Below, one piece after another: positions 1-8,941 of a stretch of 64,000 nucleotides of DNA. The DNA is from Cribrihabitans_A neustonicus. Its GTDB lineage: Bacteria > Pseudomonadota > Alphaproteobacteria > Rhodobacterales > Rhodobacteraceae. The number at the start of each line of letters is the position of its first letter. Position 1 is the stretch's first letter. Below the pieces are notes generated by a model. It did not search any database and was not told the DNA's origin. It was given only the letters and a program-made list of their open reading frames with translations. The translations under genes were made by a program, and so were the position numbers. The DNA is taken from the NCBI RefSeq assembly GCF_048820895.1, contig NZ_JBMERQ010000001.1:62001-126000 (forward strand), read 5' to 3'.

Positions 1-102
1 CGCCGCCGCAGGCAGCCGCTCGGTCAGGAAGACCGCGAAGACGCCGGCGATCAGCGCCAGCGCGGCGTAAGGCGCATAAGCTTCAGGCAGCCAAGCAAAC
101 AT
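1..102 (-). CDS. Partial N-terminus of a membrane permease, possibly SLC13/DASS type
   Basis: Only the first 34 codons lie in the window; the gene continues past the left edge. It starts at an ATG (102-100) and reads MFAWLPEAYAPYAALAL, then a hydrophobic stretch (residues 12-26) followed by TERLP. A short amphipathic start, one membrane span and a TER-[LF]P turn resembles the first helix of SLC13-type anion permeases seen in marine alphaproteobacteria. That assignment rests on very little sequence and is tentative. No strong ribosome binding site is visible upstream. Confidence 0.4.
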   Translation of the reverse strand, partial: MFAWLPEAYAPYAALALIAGVFAVFLTERLPAAA

Positions 103-400
103 CCCGAACGAAGGGCGGTTTCCGCGCCCGTCTCCACCTGGCGGAGGCACCCCCGGGTGCCCCAACTGCGCCAATCCGGCTTTACCACAGCCGCGGCGGA
201 TTTCAACGGGATTTGCAGGAGGGAACGTTCCCCAGGGGAGGCGGGCCCGGACTTTAGATGCCGCATTACCGCGGCGGGCGTGTGGGGAAGATTCAGGCGC
301 GTCTATTGATCCGCTTTCTATCCAGGGTCGGGACCCATTGATTTCGGGCTGGAGTCGCGACTCATCGGTCCAAAATCTTTCATCGGCGGCTTTCCTGGGC
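103..400. other. Intergenic region between the edge permease and the Hint protein
   Basis: About 300 bases without a credible gene. It contains one short perfect hairpin, ggcaccc-cc-gggtgcc at 146-161, with no T-run. It should hold the promoter of the permease gene reading left and the 3' end of the Hint gene. No RNA gene was recognised. Confidence 0.4.
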
Positions 401-1414
401 CTACCTTAAAGACGCCCTCCGAAGCACCTCCACCGCATCCGCCCCCTGCAGCAGCGCCCGCCCCACGTCCAGCCCGTGGGCGCCGCTCTTCGGCGTTGCG
501 GGCAGGGGGCCGTGGTGGGTGCTCAGGAAGTCCTCCGGCAGAGCCGGGGTGGTGACGGGGTCGAGGAAGGTGCTCTCGGCGGCGATGCCCTCGGCGTAGA
601 CGATGTGGTGGCGGTCGAACAGGAGCTGGACGTAATCCACGAAGCCTCCGTCGAGCGCCACCACGCTCCTGCCGTTCACCAGGTCGCGGGCGCGCACCAG
701 CACTTCGGGCGCGCCGGTGCCGAGCAGGTCGCGGCGCTGGTAGACCATCAGCCGGTGCGCCGGGCTCACGATCAGGTCGCGGGCATTGTTGAGCGCGCCC
801 TTGCGGATCAGGATCGGGGCGAGCGGGCCTGTGGCACGCAGGGTGGACTGGCCGCTCCAGCGCAAGGGCTGGACGCCGTCGTCGCGGGTGAGGATGCGGT
901 CGCCGGGGCTTAAGGATTCGATCGGGCGCTGTTCGCCGGTCGCGAGCGTGATGCGGGTGCCACGTGTGAAGGCGGCGCAGGCGGATTGCGCAAGCGCGCG
1001 GCGGGCTGGCGCGCGGGCGGCCTCGATCAGCGTATAGAGCGTGCCGGGGCGCAGGGGGGCGAGCGGCATCAGGTAGCTGGCGGCGATCAGCCCCTCGGCG
1101 TCGGCTTCGACCATGAGCAGCATCCCGCAGGCGTTGCCGCTGTCTGGCTGCAGTGTGAGGAGCGCGTCGAGGTGCAGCGCCGCGCCGGGTGTGCCGAGCG
1201 CACTGCCGTCAGCGATGCGGAAACTGCCGTCGTGGCGGGCCTCGACGGTGAGCCGTGCGGGCGGGGCTTTGCCGTCGAGCGCGTAGATGTCGCCGGGCAC
1301 CAGATCCTCCAGCACGCCCGGCGCATCGCCTGCGTTGGCGCCGTATTCGGCTGGGAAGCGCGCGGCCGGGTAGGCCTGGACGGAGGCGAGGCTGGCGGTC
1401 AATGTCTGTCCCAT
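401..1414 (-). CDS. Hint-domain (Hint_2 type) protein
   Basis: 337 residues. The C-terminal half is a Hint (hedgehog/intein-type) module: it begins at a conserved cysteine in SACAAFTRGTRI, followed by the IESLSPGDRILTRDDG block, a VSPAHRLM motif, and the family-typical end FDRHHIVYAEGIAAESTFLDP. Such stand-alone Hint proteins are abundant in Rhodobacterales, often attached to RTX or other secreted proteins; their job is not established. The N-terminal ~150 residues contain no recognisable domain. There is no signal peptide. The gene is divergent from the SDR gene at 1627. A second, shorter Hint protein lies at 18514-19197. Self-splicing is unlikely because no C-terminal HN plus nucleophile is seen; autoproteolysis is possible. 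Confidence 0.8.
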   Translation of the reverse strand: MGQTLTASLASVQAYPAARFPAEYGANAGDAPGVLEDLVPGDIYALDGKAPPARLTVEARHDGSFRIADGSALGTPGAALHLDALLTLQPDSGNACGMLLMVEADAEGLIAASYLMPLAPLRPGTLYTLIEAARAPARRALAQSACAAFTRGTRITLATGEQRPIESLSPGDRILTRDDGVQPLRWSGQSTLRATGPLAPILIRKGALNNARDLIVSPAHRLMVYQRRDLLGTGAPEVLVRARDLVNGRSVVALDGGFVDYVQLLFDRHHIVYAEGIAAESTFLDPVTTPALPEDFLSTHHGPLPATPKSGAHGLDVGRALLQGADAVEVLRRASLR

Positions 1415-1626
1415 GCGTCTGGTGCACCTGTCTTCTTATTGGCTCCCGGGGCGGGGCGCGTCCAGACATAGTGGCGGGGGAATGTGGCGGAAAGGGGCCG
1501 CGGCGGGGCAGATTTTCCGGCGCTCTTACGGCAGGAGGCTGGAGGCCCGGCCAAAACCGGGGTGGTCAATCCAGGAGCGCCGGTGCAAGGTCTGCGCCGG
1601 AACGAAACGCGCAAGGGAGTACTCTG

Positions 1627-2406
1627 ATGGATCTGGGAATCGCGGGCAAGCGGGCGCTGGTTTGTGCCAGCAGCAAGGGCCTGGGGCTGGGCTGCGCGGA
1701 AGCGCTGGCGGCGGCTGGGGTGAACCTGGTGATGAACGCGCGCGGCGCGGAGGCGCTGGAGGCCTCGGCTCAGGCGATCCGCGACGCGCATGGCGTCGAT
1801 GTGGTTACGGTGGCGGCGGATGTCTCCACCGAGGAAGGCCAGAAGAAGGTGATCGACGAGGCGCAGGGCGTGGACATCCTCGTCAGCAACGCGGGCGGCC
1901 CGCCGCCGGGCATGTGGACCGACTGGGACCGCGAGGATTTCATCCAGGCGCTGGACGCCAACATGCTGGCGCCGATCGCGCTGATCAAGGCGCTGGTGCC
2001 GGGCATGATGGAGCGCGGCTGGGGCCGGGTGGTCAACATCACTTCGATGTCGGTGAAGGCGCCGATCCCGGTGCTGGGCCTGTCGAACTCGGCGCGAGCG
2101 GGCCTCACCGGCTATGTCGCGGGCACCTCGCGCCAGGTGGCGGGCAAGGGCGTCACCATCAACAACCTGCTGCCCGGCATCCATGCCACCGACCGTGCGG
2201 TTGCGCTCGACAAGGGCGTGGCGGATCAGCAGGGGATCTCGATGGACGAGGCCAAGGCGCAGCGCGCGGCCACCATCCCGGCGGGCCGCTATGGCACAGC
2301 GGAGGAATTCGGCGCCACCTGCGCGTTCCTGTGTTCGCAGCACGCGGGCTTCATCGTCGGGCAGAACATCCTGCTCGATGGCGGCGCCGTTGCTTCGGTG
2401 ATGTAA
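1627..2406 (+). CDS. SDR-family protein with altered catalytic residues
   Basis: 259 residues. A Rossmann-fold short-chain dehydrogenase/reductase: nucleotide-binding loop ASSKGLGLG (residues 14-22), SNAGG motif, ITS with Ser140, and a C-terminal GQNILLDGG typical of FabG-like proteins. The usual active site Tyr-x3-Lys is replaced: in GLSNSARAGL the Tyr position is Ser153 and the Lys position Arg157. A subgroup of FabG-like SDRs has this S-N-x-x-R arrangement, so it is likely family-typical rather than a broken gene. Start chosen at ATG 1627 with aagggag about 8 bases upstream. The AlkC-like gene follows 15 bases downstream, suggesting co-transcription. Substrate unknown. Confidence 0.85.
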   Translation: MDLGIAGKRALVCASSKGLGLGCAEALAAAGVNLVMNARGAEALEASAQAIRDAHGVDVVTVAADVSTEEGQKKVIDEAQGVDILVSNAGGPPPGMWTDWDREDFIQALDANMLAPIALIKALVPGMMERGWGRVVNITSMSVKAPIPVLGLSNSARAGLTGYVAGTSRQVAGKGVTINNLLPGIHATDRAVALDKGVADQQGISMDEAKAQRAATIPAGRYGTAEEFGATCAFLCSQHAGFIVGQNILLDGGAVASVM

Positions 2407-2421
2407 GAAGGGGCGGTCCGG

Positions 2422-3543
2422 ATGGCGAGCGGATTTTCCCTGAAGGACCAGCTCTTCAACCGTGAAAAGGTCCGCTATCTGGCGGGCCTTTTTGCTAACG
2501 CGGAGCCGGGGTTTCAGGCAGAGACCTTCGAGGCGCAGGTGATGGCGAGGCTGCCGGCGCTGGAGCTGAAGCAGCGCATCGCCTGGATCGCGGAGGTGCT
2601 GGCCGGGCATCTGTCAGAGGACCTGCCGGAGGCCGCGCCGGTGATCCTGCGCGCCCTGCCGCCGCCGCTGGACCCAAGCTTGAGCGACGATGACTTCGGC
2701 GATTTCATCTTTGCCCCCTTGGGCGAATACGTGGCCGCCAATGGGGCGGAGACGCATCCGGGCCTCGCGCTCGACCTGATGGAGGCGCTGACGCAGCGCT
2801 TCTCCATGGAGTGGGCGGTGCGGCCGCTCCTGAACCGGCACCCGGAGCTGGTGCTGGAGCGGATGCTGAGCTGGACGGATCACGCAAGCTACCACGTGCG
2901 GCGGCTGGTGAGCGAGGGCACCCGGCCGCGGCTCCCCTGGGGGCAGGCGGTTGGCCTGGGGCTGGCCGAGCCGCTGCCGCTCCTCGACCGGCTGCACGGG
3001 GATGCCACACGCTATGTCACCCGCTCGGTCGCCAATCACCTGAATGACATCGCCAAGAAGGACCCGGATCTGGCGATGGAGCGCCTGGCAGGCTGGCGCG
3101 AGGCGGGGGCGCAGGAGGGCCGGGAGCTCGACTGGATGACCGCCCACGCCTTGCGCGGTCTGGTGAAGGCCGGCCATCCGCGCGCGATGGAGATGCTGGG
3201 GTACGACCCGGAGCTGCGGCTTGAGGCGCGGCTGGACGTGCCGCCGGAGGCGCGGATCGGCGGGGCGCTGGAAATTGCCTGCCATCTGGATGGTCCCGAG
3301 GGCGCGCCGGTGCTTGTGGACTACGTGCTGTATTTCCGCCGGCCCGGCGGCAAGACCTCGGCCAAGGTGTTCAAGCTGAAGCAGGCGCGGATTGCGGGCG
3401 GAGTTTTGGAGCTCGCCAAACGCCACAAGCTGAAGGGCGATGCGACGACCTTCAAGCTGGTGCCGGGGCCGCACAGGATCGGGCTGATGGTGAACGGCCG
3501 CCTGCGGGCAGAGGCGGAGTTCGAGCTGTTGCCGGAGGGGTAG
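2422..3543 (+). CDS. AlkC-like DNA alkylation repair glycosylase
   Basis: 373 residues. Resembles the AlkC branch of HEAT-like-repeat DNA glycosylases, which remove N3-alkylated bases without base flipping. The helical repeat region covers roughly residues 1-265 and contains the family hallmark HASYHVRRLVSEGTRPRLPW (around residue 153-172). The last ~105 residues (from about LDVPPEARIGGALEIACHLD) look like a beta-rich, immunoglobulin-like domain, as described for AlkC proteins. The gene begins 15 bases after the SDR stop. Two large inverted repeats follow the stop codon. The enzyme would act in base excision repair of methylated DNA; no alkylation-response regulator is nearby. Confidence 0.8.
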   Translation: MASGFSLKDQLFNREKVRYLAGLFANAEPGFQAETFEAQVMARLPALELKQRIAWIAEVLAGHLSEDLPEAAPVILRALPPPLDPSLSDDDFGDFIFAPLGEYVAANGAETHPGLALDLMEALTQRFSMEWAVRPLLNRHPELVLERMLSWTDHASYHVRRLVSEGTRPRLPWGQAVGLGLAEPLPLLDRLHGDATRYVTRSVANHLNDIAKKDPDLAMERLAGWREAGAQEGRELDWMTAHALRGLVKAGHPRAMEMLGYDPELRLEARLDVPPEARIGGALEIACHLDGPEGAPVLVDYVLYFRRPGGKTSAKVFKLKQARIAGGVLELAKRHKLKGDATTFKLVPGPHRIGLMVNGRLRAEAEFELLPEG

Positions 3544-3557
3544 TTTAACTTTCCTTC

Positions 3558-3635
3558 GCCCGGCCAAAGGCCGGGCAGCGCCCGTCCGCCGCCATGGGCG
3601 GGCGCTTCGCTTCCGCCCGCGGACGGGCACTGCCC
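3558..3635. repeat. Double hairpin downstream of the alkC-like gene
   Basis: Two nested or adjacent inverted repeats. The first is gcccggcc-aaa-ggccgggc (3558-3576), an 8-bp stem. The second pairs 3573-3589 with 3619-3635 over 17 positions with one mismatch, and its arms start gggcagcgccc. A related palindrome, gggcagcgcc...ggcgctgccc, lies at 8152-8183, so this may be a dispersed palindromic element. It could also act as a transcription terminator, although no T-run follows. Confidence 0.55.
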
Positions 3636-3757
3636 TCACCGTGTTTTTGCCTCCCCACACCCCATCACACTTGCGTCAGCACACCCGCCGCCCCGATTGC
3701 CGCTCCGCCCGCGCGCCGCTATCCCCATCCACCGGAACCAACAGGAAGGGCCGCATC

Positions 3758-4807
3758 ATGAACCATCAGAACGTGCAGACCTACTACGGCGAGGTGCTGC
3801 AGGGCGGCGCGGATTTGCAGACCAACGCCTGCTGTACGCCCGATGACATGCCGGACCACGTGAAGGCGGTGCTGTCGAAGATCCACGACGAGGTGCTGAC
3901 CCGCTACTACGGCTGCGGCCTGATCGCGCCGGAGGCGCTGGAAGGCTCGAAGATCCTCGACCTCGGCTGCGGCGCGGGCCGCGACGTCTATGCGCTGTCG
4001 GCGCTTGTGGGTGAGACGGGCAAGGTCGTCGGCGTTGACATGACACCCGCGCAGCTTGAGGTCGCCCGCCGCCACCAGGACTTCCACGCCGAAGCCTTCG
4101 GCTATGCGCATTCCAACGTCGAATTCCACCACGGCTATATCGAGCGACTTGAAGAGATGGACCTGGAGGCGGGCTCCTTCGACATCATCGTCTCCAATTG
4201 CGTGATCAACCTTGCCACCGACAAAGGGGCAGTGCTGCGCGGGGCGCATCACTTGCTGAAGGAAGGCGGGGAGATGTATTTCTCCGACGTGTACGCCGAC
4301 CGCCGGGTGCCGCGGGCGATGGCGGAGGACGAGGTGCTTTATGGCGAATGCCTGTCCGGTGCGCTCTACTGGAACGACTTCCTGTCACTCGCGCGCGAGG
4401 CGGGCTTCAACGATCCCCGCATGGTCACCGCACGGCCCCTGACCGTCGAGAACTCCGAACTCGAACGCCGGGTTGCGCCGCTCAAGTTCCTTTCCGCCAC
4501 CTACCGGCTGTTCAAACTGCCCGCCTTGGAGCCCGATTGCGAGGATTACGGACAGGCGGTGATTTACAAGGGCACCATCCCGCACGCGCCGCACGCCTTC
4601 GCGCTTGACGATCACCACGTGATCGAGACCGGCAAGGTCTTCCCGGTCTGCGGCAACACCTGGATGATGCTGAAAGACTCCCGCTTTGCCCCGCATTTCG
4701 AGTTCATCGGCAGCTTCGATACCCACTACGGCATCTTCGCAGGCTGCGGCGGCGCCTCGCCGTTCAACGCCTTTGACGGGTATGACGCGGGCCTGAGCTG
4801 CTGCTGA
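3758..4807 (+). CDS. arsM: Arsenite S-adenosylmethionine methyltransferase (ArsM)
   Basis: 349 residues. Methylates As(III) with SAM to mono-, di- and trimethylated products, a cytosolic arsenic detoxification step. The SAM-binding site is LDLGCGAGRDVYALS (about residues 66-80). The As(III)-binding cysteines are present: Cys25/Cys26 in TNACCTPDD, Cys148 in SNCVINL and Cys198 in GECLSGA. The 50-residue spacing between the last two matches characterised ArsM enzymes. The C-terminal domain ends in a Cys-rich tail (AGCGG, LSCC). Start chosen at ATG 3758 with an aggaag ribosome site. No arsR, arsB or arsC is adjacent, so it stands alone from a classical ars operon. Confidence 0.92.
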   Translation: MNHQNVQTYYGEVLQGGADLQTNACCTPDDMPDHVKAVLSKIHDEVLTRYYGCGLIAPEALEGSKILDLGCGAGRDVYALSALVGETGKVVGVDMTPAQLEVARRHQDFHAEAFGYAHSNVEFHHGYIERLEEMDLEAGSFDIIVSNCVINLATDKGAVLRGAHHLLKEGGEMYFSDVYADRRVPRAMAEDEVLYGECLSGALYWNDFLSLAREAGFNDPRMVTARPLTVENSELERRVAPLKFLSATYRLFKLPALEPDCEDYGQAVIYKGTIPHAPHAFALDDHHVIETGKVFPVCGNTWMMLKDSRFAPHFEFIGSFDTHYGIFAGCGGASPFNAFDGYDAGLSCC

Positions 4808-4883
4808 GCGCTTGCAGGGGCCGGGCGGGGTTGCTATCCCGGCTGGTGACCGAGCGTTTTGATCGGATACCGCCCGAGGCCCC

Positions 4884-5990
<1,107 letters not shown>

Positions 5991-6039
5991 TTTCTGAAGC
6001 TGCACGCGCGTTTTCTGGGCGGAGCGCGGAGGATCCGGT

Positions 6040-6558
6040 TCAGGTTTTCCGCTGCACTCCGGTCAGCAGCGTTTGGTCGAGCGTATCGCCATGCAGCACC
6101 GAAATGCTGCCGGTTGTCTCCAGTACGACCGCCCGCACTTTTTCAAGGGACAGGACATTCGCGTCTCGCAGTTTGCCGCGCAGGTCGGCTTCGGTGACGC
6201 GCGTCTCTGCCAGCGCCTGGGGAATGAACTTCCCATCGCGCATCAGCAGAACCGGCCGGTTTTGAACCGCAGCCTCAACCCTGTCGTAGCGGAGCTTCAG
6301 GCGTTCGGCGGCATATTGGGCGCCCATCAAGGCGGTTATCGCGATCACGGATTGCAGGAAGGCAGACCAGGTTTCGGCCTGGCTGGCACCGGCCAGCAGC
6401 GAGCCCACGGCAATCGTGACCACGAAGTCGAAGGCGGTCAGCTTGGAGAAGGCGCGCAGTCCCACGATGCGGACCAGGAAAACGATCCACGCCGCAGCTG
6501 CCGTCGAGAGCATAGCGCCCCTTAAAATCGTGTCTAGCGGTTCGGCGGCGGAGAACAT
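6040..6558 (-). CDS. DUF421 (YetF-type) membrane protein
   Basis: 172 residues. Three N-terminal membrane spans (about residues 12-30, 38-56 and 62-80), then a cytosolic domain with the family signatures RIVGLRAFSKLTAFDFVVTIAVGS and RPVLLMRDGKF. DUF421/YetF proteins are membrane proteins of unresolved function. The start ATG at 6558 is preceded by aagga 9 bases upstream; an upstream in-frame extension has no credible start. The gene follows the DUF998 gene at 6605 by 46 bases and probably shares its transcript. Confidence 0.8.
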   Translation of the reverse strand: MFSAAEPLDTILRGAMLSTAAAAWIVFLVRIVGLRAFSKLTAFDFVVTIAVGSLLAGASQAETWSAFLQSVIAITALMGAQYAAERLKLRYDRVEAAVQNRPVLLMRDGKFIPQALAETRVTEADLRGKLRDANVLSLEKVRAVVLETTGSISVLHGDTLDQTLLTGVQRKT

Positions 6559-6604
6559 CCTGATTAATCCTTTGGTGACTGGGGGCGGAAGCGGCGGCGC
6601 CGGG

Positions 6605-7240
6605 CTAGCGCAATGCGCGGCCGTAGCGCAGGAACAGGTGCGCCAGCGTGCAGACCGCGAGGATTGCCAGCAGACCCAGGCCGCGCTCGTAGATGCCGTC
6701 GATTCCCGTTGGCAAGAAGAAGAAAACCGGCGCCGTAAGGGTCCATAACACCGCGATCGCCCTGAGCGCCCGGGCATAGCCCTGCCCCATCTGCCCGGCC
6801 GACCGCGCCATCGCCCAAGGGGTAACCGCCATCAGCACCCCCAGCGCATAGACAAGGTAGATGTGGATCACCACGCCCTCATTATCACGGTCGCCATATT
6901 CGTTGCGCGCCCCTACCAGGAAGACGATCAGCCCCATCAAGGCGAATGCGACGATCCCGAAGCTCCAGCCGCGCCCGCCGAGGTGCACATGGGCGGCCAG
7001 GACAGCGATGCAGACGAGGGCGCCCGAGAAGGCATAGAGGCCCGAATCGACGATGAACTCGTATCGTCCCGCGCCAAGGTCGCTGATCGTGTCGGCTACC
7101 CAGTCGTAGTCCGGTACGATGAAACCGGCCACAATCACGGTACCCGCCAGCAGCAGGCAGCCAAGGATCGCATAAACGGCAAGGGCGGTGACCAGCGTCG
7201 GCGCGCTGTGCAGGGCGGGCGGGAGCGGGGTATCGGACAT
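6605..7240 (-). CDS. DUF998 integral membrane protein
   Basis: 211 residues with about six hydrophobic spans. The DUF998 hallmark ADTISDLGAG follows the first span (about residues 49-58). The function of DUF998 proteins is unknown. The gene lies 46 bases upstream of the DUF421 gene, so both may form a two-gene membrane operon. Upstream is a 180-base gap before the WYL regulator (same strand), which includes a partial copy of a dispersed repeat. Confidence 0.78.
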   Translation of the reverse strand: MSDTPLPPALHSAPTLVTALAVYAILGCLLLAGTVIVAGFIVPDYDWVADTISDLGAGRYEFIVDSGLYAFSGALVCIAVLAAHVHLGGRGWSFGIVAFALMGLIVFLVGARNEYGDRDNEGVVIHIYLVYALGVLMAVTPWAMARSAGQMGQGYARALRAIAVLWTLTAPVFFFLPTGIDGIYERGLGLLAILAVCTLAHLFLRYGRALR

Positions 7241-7384
7241 GGGCCGTCTCCTGTGGCTGTCAGGAAACCAACGCGCGGAGAACGCGCGGCGTTCCGCATG
7301 CCGGGAGTGGAACCGCCCCGTCCGGCCCCGTGAGGCAGAGGCAAACGGGCGAACCGGCGGGTGCCCCGGCGCGGCAAGCGGCTC

Positions 7385-7412
7385 CCCCGGGATATTTGCG
7401 TCAGGGGGAAGA
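7385..7412 (+). repeat. Partial copy of the 49-bp dispersed intergenic element
   Basis: The stretch ccccgggatatttgcg, followed by a purine-rich tail ending ggggaaga, resembles the right half of the elements at 40434-40482 and 47152-47200. The left hairpin arm (gcgggggc-tct-gcccccgc) is missing or diverged. It sits between the DUF998 and WYL-regulator genes. Confidence 0.5.
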
Positions 7413-7420
7413 CGTGTGTA

Positions 7421-8095
7421 TCAGCTGCTGTACGGGTCGTAGTCCCGGAGACGCTTGCCTGGCTCGTCGACGAAGAGTTCGGGCAGGGCGGTGGCCTCCT
7501 CGATAAGGTCGACGCGGAAGACGCGGAAAGCGTCACGGGTCTCGCACCACGCGGTGAGCGTCCAGACGCGGCCCCAGTATTCCATGTGCAGCGGCCTGAT
7601 CTTGCGTTCGGTCAGGGTGCCGTCGATGCGGCGGTAGCTAATGTGCAGTTTCTGGCGCGCCTTGATGGCGGCGCGCAGAGCCGGCATCTGGGCAAAACCG
7701 CGCGCCGCATCGGCGAAAGGGAAGACCGCAAATTTCCATGCATCCGCCTCGGCGATGGTCTGCTCCGGCAACACTGCGTCCACCTTGGCCGCCAGCGACT
7801 GGGCGGCGGCCTTGAGATCCGGGTCGGCTGCCTCCGCCACGATCGCCATGCCGAGGTTCAGCGCCTCCAGCTCTTCCGGAGTGAGGGTCAGCGGCGGCAG
7901 ACTGATTTGCTCGCGGACCATATAGCCGACGCCGCGTTCGCCCTCCACCGGCACGCCGGAGGCGGTGAGCGTGTCCATGTCGCGGTAGATGGTGCGGGTC
8001 GAAACCTCGAGCCGTTCGGCGATGTCCTGCGCGCGGTGCAGCTTGCCGTCGCGCAGGATCTGGATGATTTCGAAAAGGCGGTCAGTGCGGCGCAT
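7421..8095 (-). CDS. YafY/DeoR-type transcriptional regulator with WYL domain
   Basis: 224 residues. N-terminal winged helix-turn-helix (about 1-60; RAQDIAERLEVSTRTIYRDMDTLTASGVPV), a linker, and a C-terminal WYL-type ligand domain (about 140-215; LHISYRRIDGTLTERKIRPL, LTAWCETRDAFRVFRVDLI). WYL regulators usually sense nucleic acid, nucleotide or small ligands and repress or activate neighbouring genes. Possible targets are the DUF998-DUF421 pair (same strand, downstream) or the gene at 8191-8499, whose promoter carries a perfect palindrome. The start ATG at 8095 has aaagg upstream. Confidence 0.85.
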   Translation of the reverse strand: MRRTDRLFEIIQILRDGKLHRAQDIAERLEVSTRTIYRDMDTLTASGVPVEGERGVGYMVREQISLPPLTLTPEELEALNLGMAIVAEAADPDLKAAAQSLAAKVDAVLPEQTIAEADAWKFAVFPFADAARGFAQMPALRAAIKARQKLHISYRRIDGTLTERKIRPLHMEYWGRVWTLTAWCETRDAFRVFRVDLIEEATALPELFVDEPGKRLRDYDPYSS

Positions 8096-8151
8096 CGCTT
8101 AGCCTTTGCGCGGGGCAGGGGCGAGGTCAAGAGCCCCTGCCTGCCGGGGGC

Positions 8152-8183
8152 GGGCAGCGCCGATCCGCAGACGGGCGCTGCCC
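8152..8183. repeat. Palindrome related to the 3573-3635 hairpin
   Basis: Perfect 10-bp inverted repeat gggcagcgcc (8152-8161) / ggcgctgccc (8174-8183) with a 12-base spacer containing tccgc. The arm and spacer resemble the hairpin downstream of the alkC-like gene. It lies just 3' of the minus-strand gene that ends at 8191 and may serve as its terminator, followed on the minus strand by no clear T-run. Confidence 0.5.
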
Positions 8184-8190
8184 CCTTGGT

Positions 8191-8499
8191 TTAAGACGCC
8201 ATGTCCCACTGCACCTCTTCATGGCGCATTTTGGCGCTGTCCGGCGCAATCGCCGCCATCACCTCTGGCGCGAATTCCTGCTGCATGAACTCCTGTGCCA
8301 CCCGTTCGGCCGTGGCCATGTCCTTCCACAGCACATAGTCGGTCCAGCTGCCGTCCGCGCCCTGGCTGAGCTGGCGGTGCAGGAAGCCGTCCTGGGCCCG
8401 CACAAAAGCTTCGGTGCGCTGCATCAAAGCAGTAAACGCTTGGGGCGTCACGCCGTCCGCCAGTTTGAAGGTCACAATTTCGGCTACATGGTTGCTCAT
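8191..8499 (-). CDS. Small ABM/Dabb-like alpha-beta barrel protein
   Basis: 102 residues. The pattern EIVTFKLADGV...AFVRAQDGFLHRQLSQGADGSWTDYVLWKDMATAERV matches dimeric ferredoxin-like alpha-beta barrel proteins of the antibiotic-biosynthesis-monooxygenase / stress-response superfamily. The family ranges from cofactor-free monooxygenases to proteins of unknown role, and no catalytic residue can be assigned. Start at ATG 8499 with a strong aaggaga site. A perfect 8+8 palindrome lies 47 bases upstream (8546-8567), suggesting control by a dimeric repressor. Confidence 0.7.
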   Translation of the reverse strand: MSNHVAEIVTFKLADGVTPQAFTALMQRTEAFVRAQDGFLHRQLSQGADGSWTDYVLWKDMATAERVAQEFMQQEFAPEVMAAIAPDSAKMRHEEVQWDMAS

Positions 8500-8545
8500 C
8501 ACGTTTCTCCTTGTTTGCTGTGATGGGCTGGATTTACCGCGCCGC

Positions 8546-8567
8546 AACTGACATATACCTGTCAGTT
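8546..8567. promoter_or_regulatory. Candidate operator: 8-bp perfect inverted repeat
   Basis: Half-sites aactgaca (8546-8553) and tgtcagtt (8562-8567 plus the preceding tg at 8560-8561) are perfect inverted repeats separated by tatacc. The centre spacing and symmetry are typical of binding sites for dimeric TetR-, HxlR- or WYL-type regulators. It lies 47 bases upstream of the ABM-like gene and about 150 bases upstream of tatA. The at-rich spacer could also contain a -10 element. Confidence 0.6.
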
Positions 8568-8719
8568 GGATGTGCGGCCCGGGCGGAAAGTGCAGAAAAA
8601 CCGGTTGGCGGCTGCTTCGCTGCATCCAAGCCGCTTCCGCAGAGCGGCACACGCGCGCTACACCGTTAACAAATGCCGGCGCTGCCAATCTGCGCCGGAG
8701 CAAAAAAGGAGACACAGTC

Positions 8720-8935
8720 ATGCTCAACAACATCGGCCTGCCTGGCCTGCTGCTCATCGCCGTCGTGGTTCTGGTCCTGTTCGGCCGCGGCAAGATTTCC
8801 TCGCTGATGGGCGAGGTCGGCAAGGGCATCACGTCTTTCAAGAAGGGCATCAGCGAAGGCAGCAAGGAGCTGGAGGACGACAGCGCCGAGTCTGCCCGCG
8901 ACGTGACCCCGGACCGCGAAAAAGACAAGGTGTAA
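8720..8935 (+). CDS. tatA: Sec-independent protein translocase subunit TatA
   Basis: 71 residues. One N-terminal membrane helix (LPGLLLIAVVVLVLFG, residues 7-22), the FGRGKI hinge with the conserved Phe-Gly, an amphipathic helix (SLMGEVGKGITSFKKGI) and a charged tail. TatA oligomers form the translocation path for folded proteins carrying twin-arginine signals. The ATG at 8720 has an aaaagga ribosome site. It is the first gene of tatABC; tatB starts six bases after the stop. Confidence 0.96.
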   Translation: MLNNIGLPGLLLIAVVVLVLFGRGKISSLMGEVGKGITSFKKGISEGSKELEDDSAESARDVTPDREKDKV

Positions 8936-8941
8936 CCCCCC

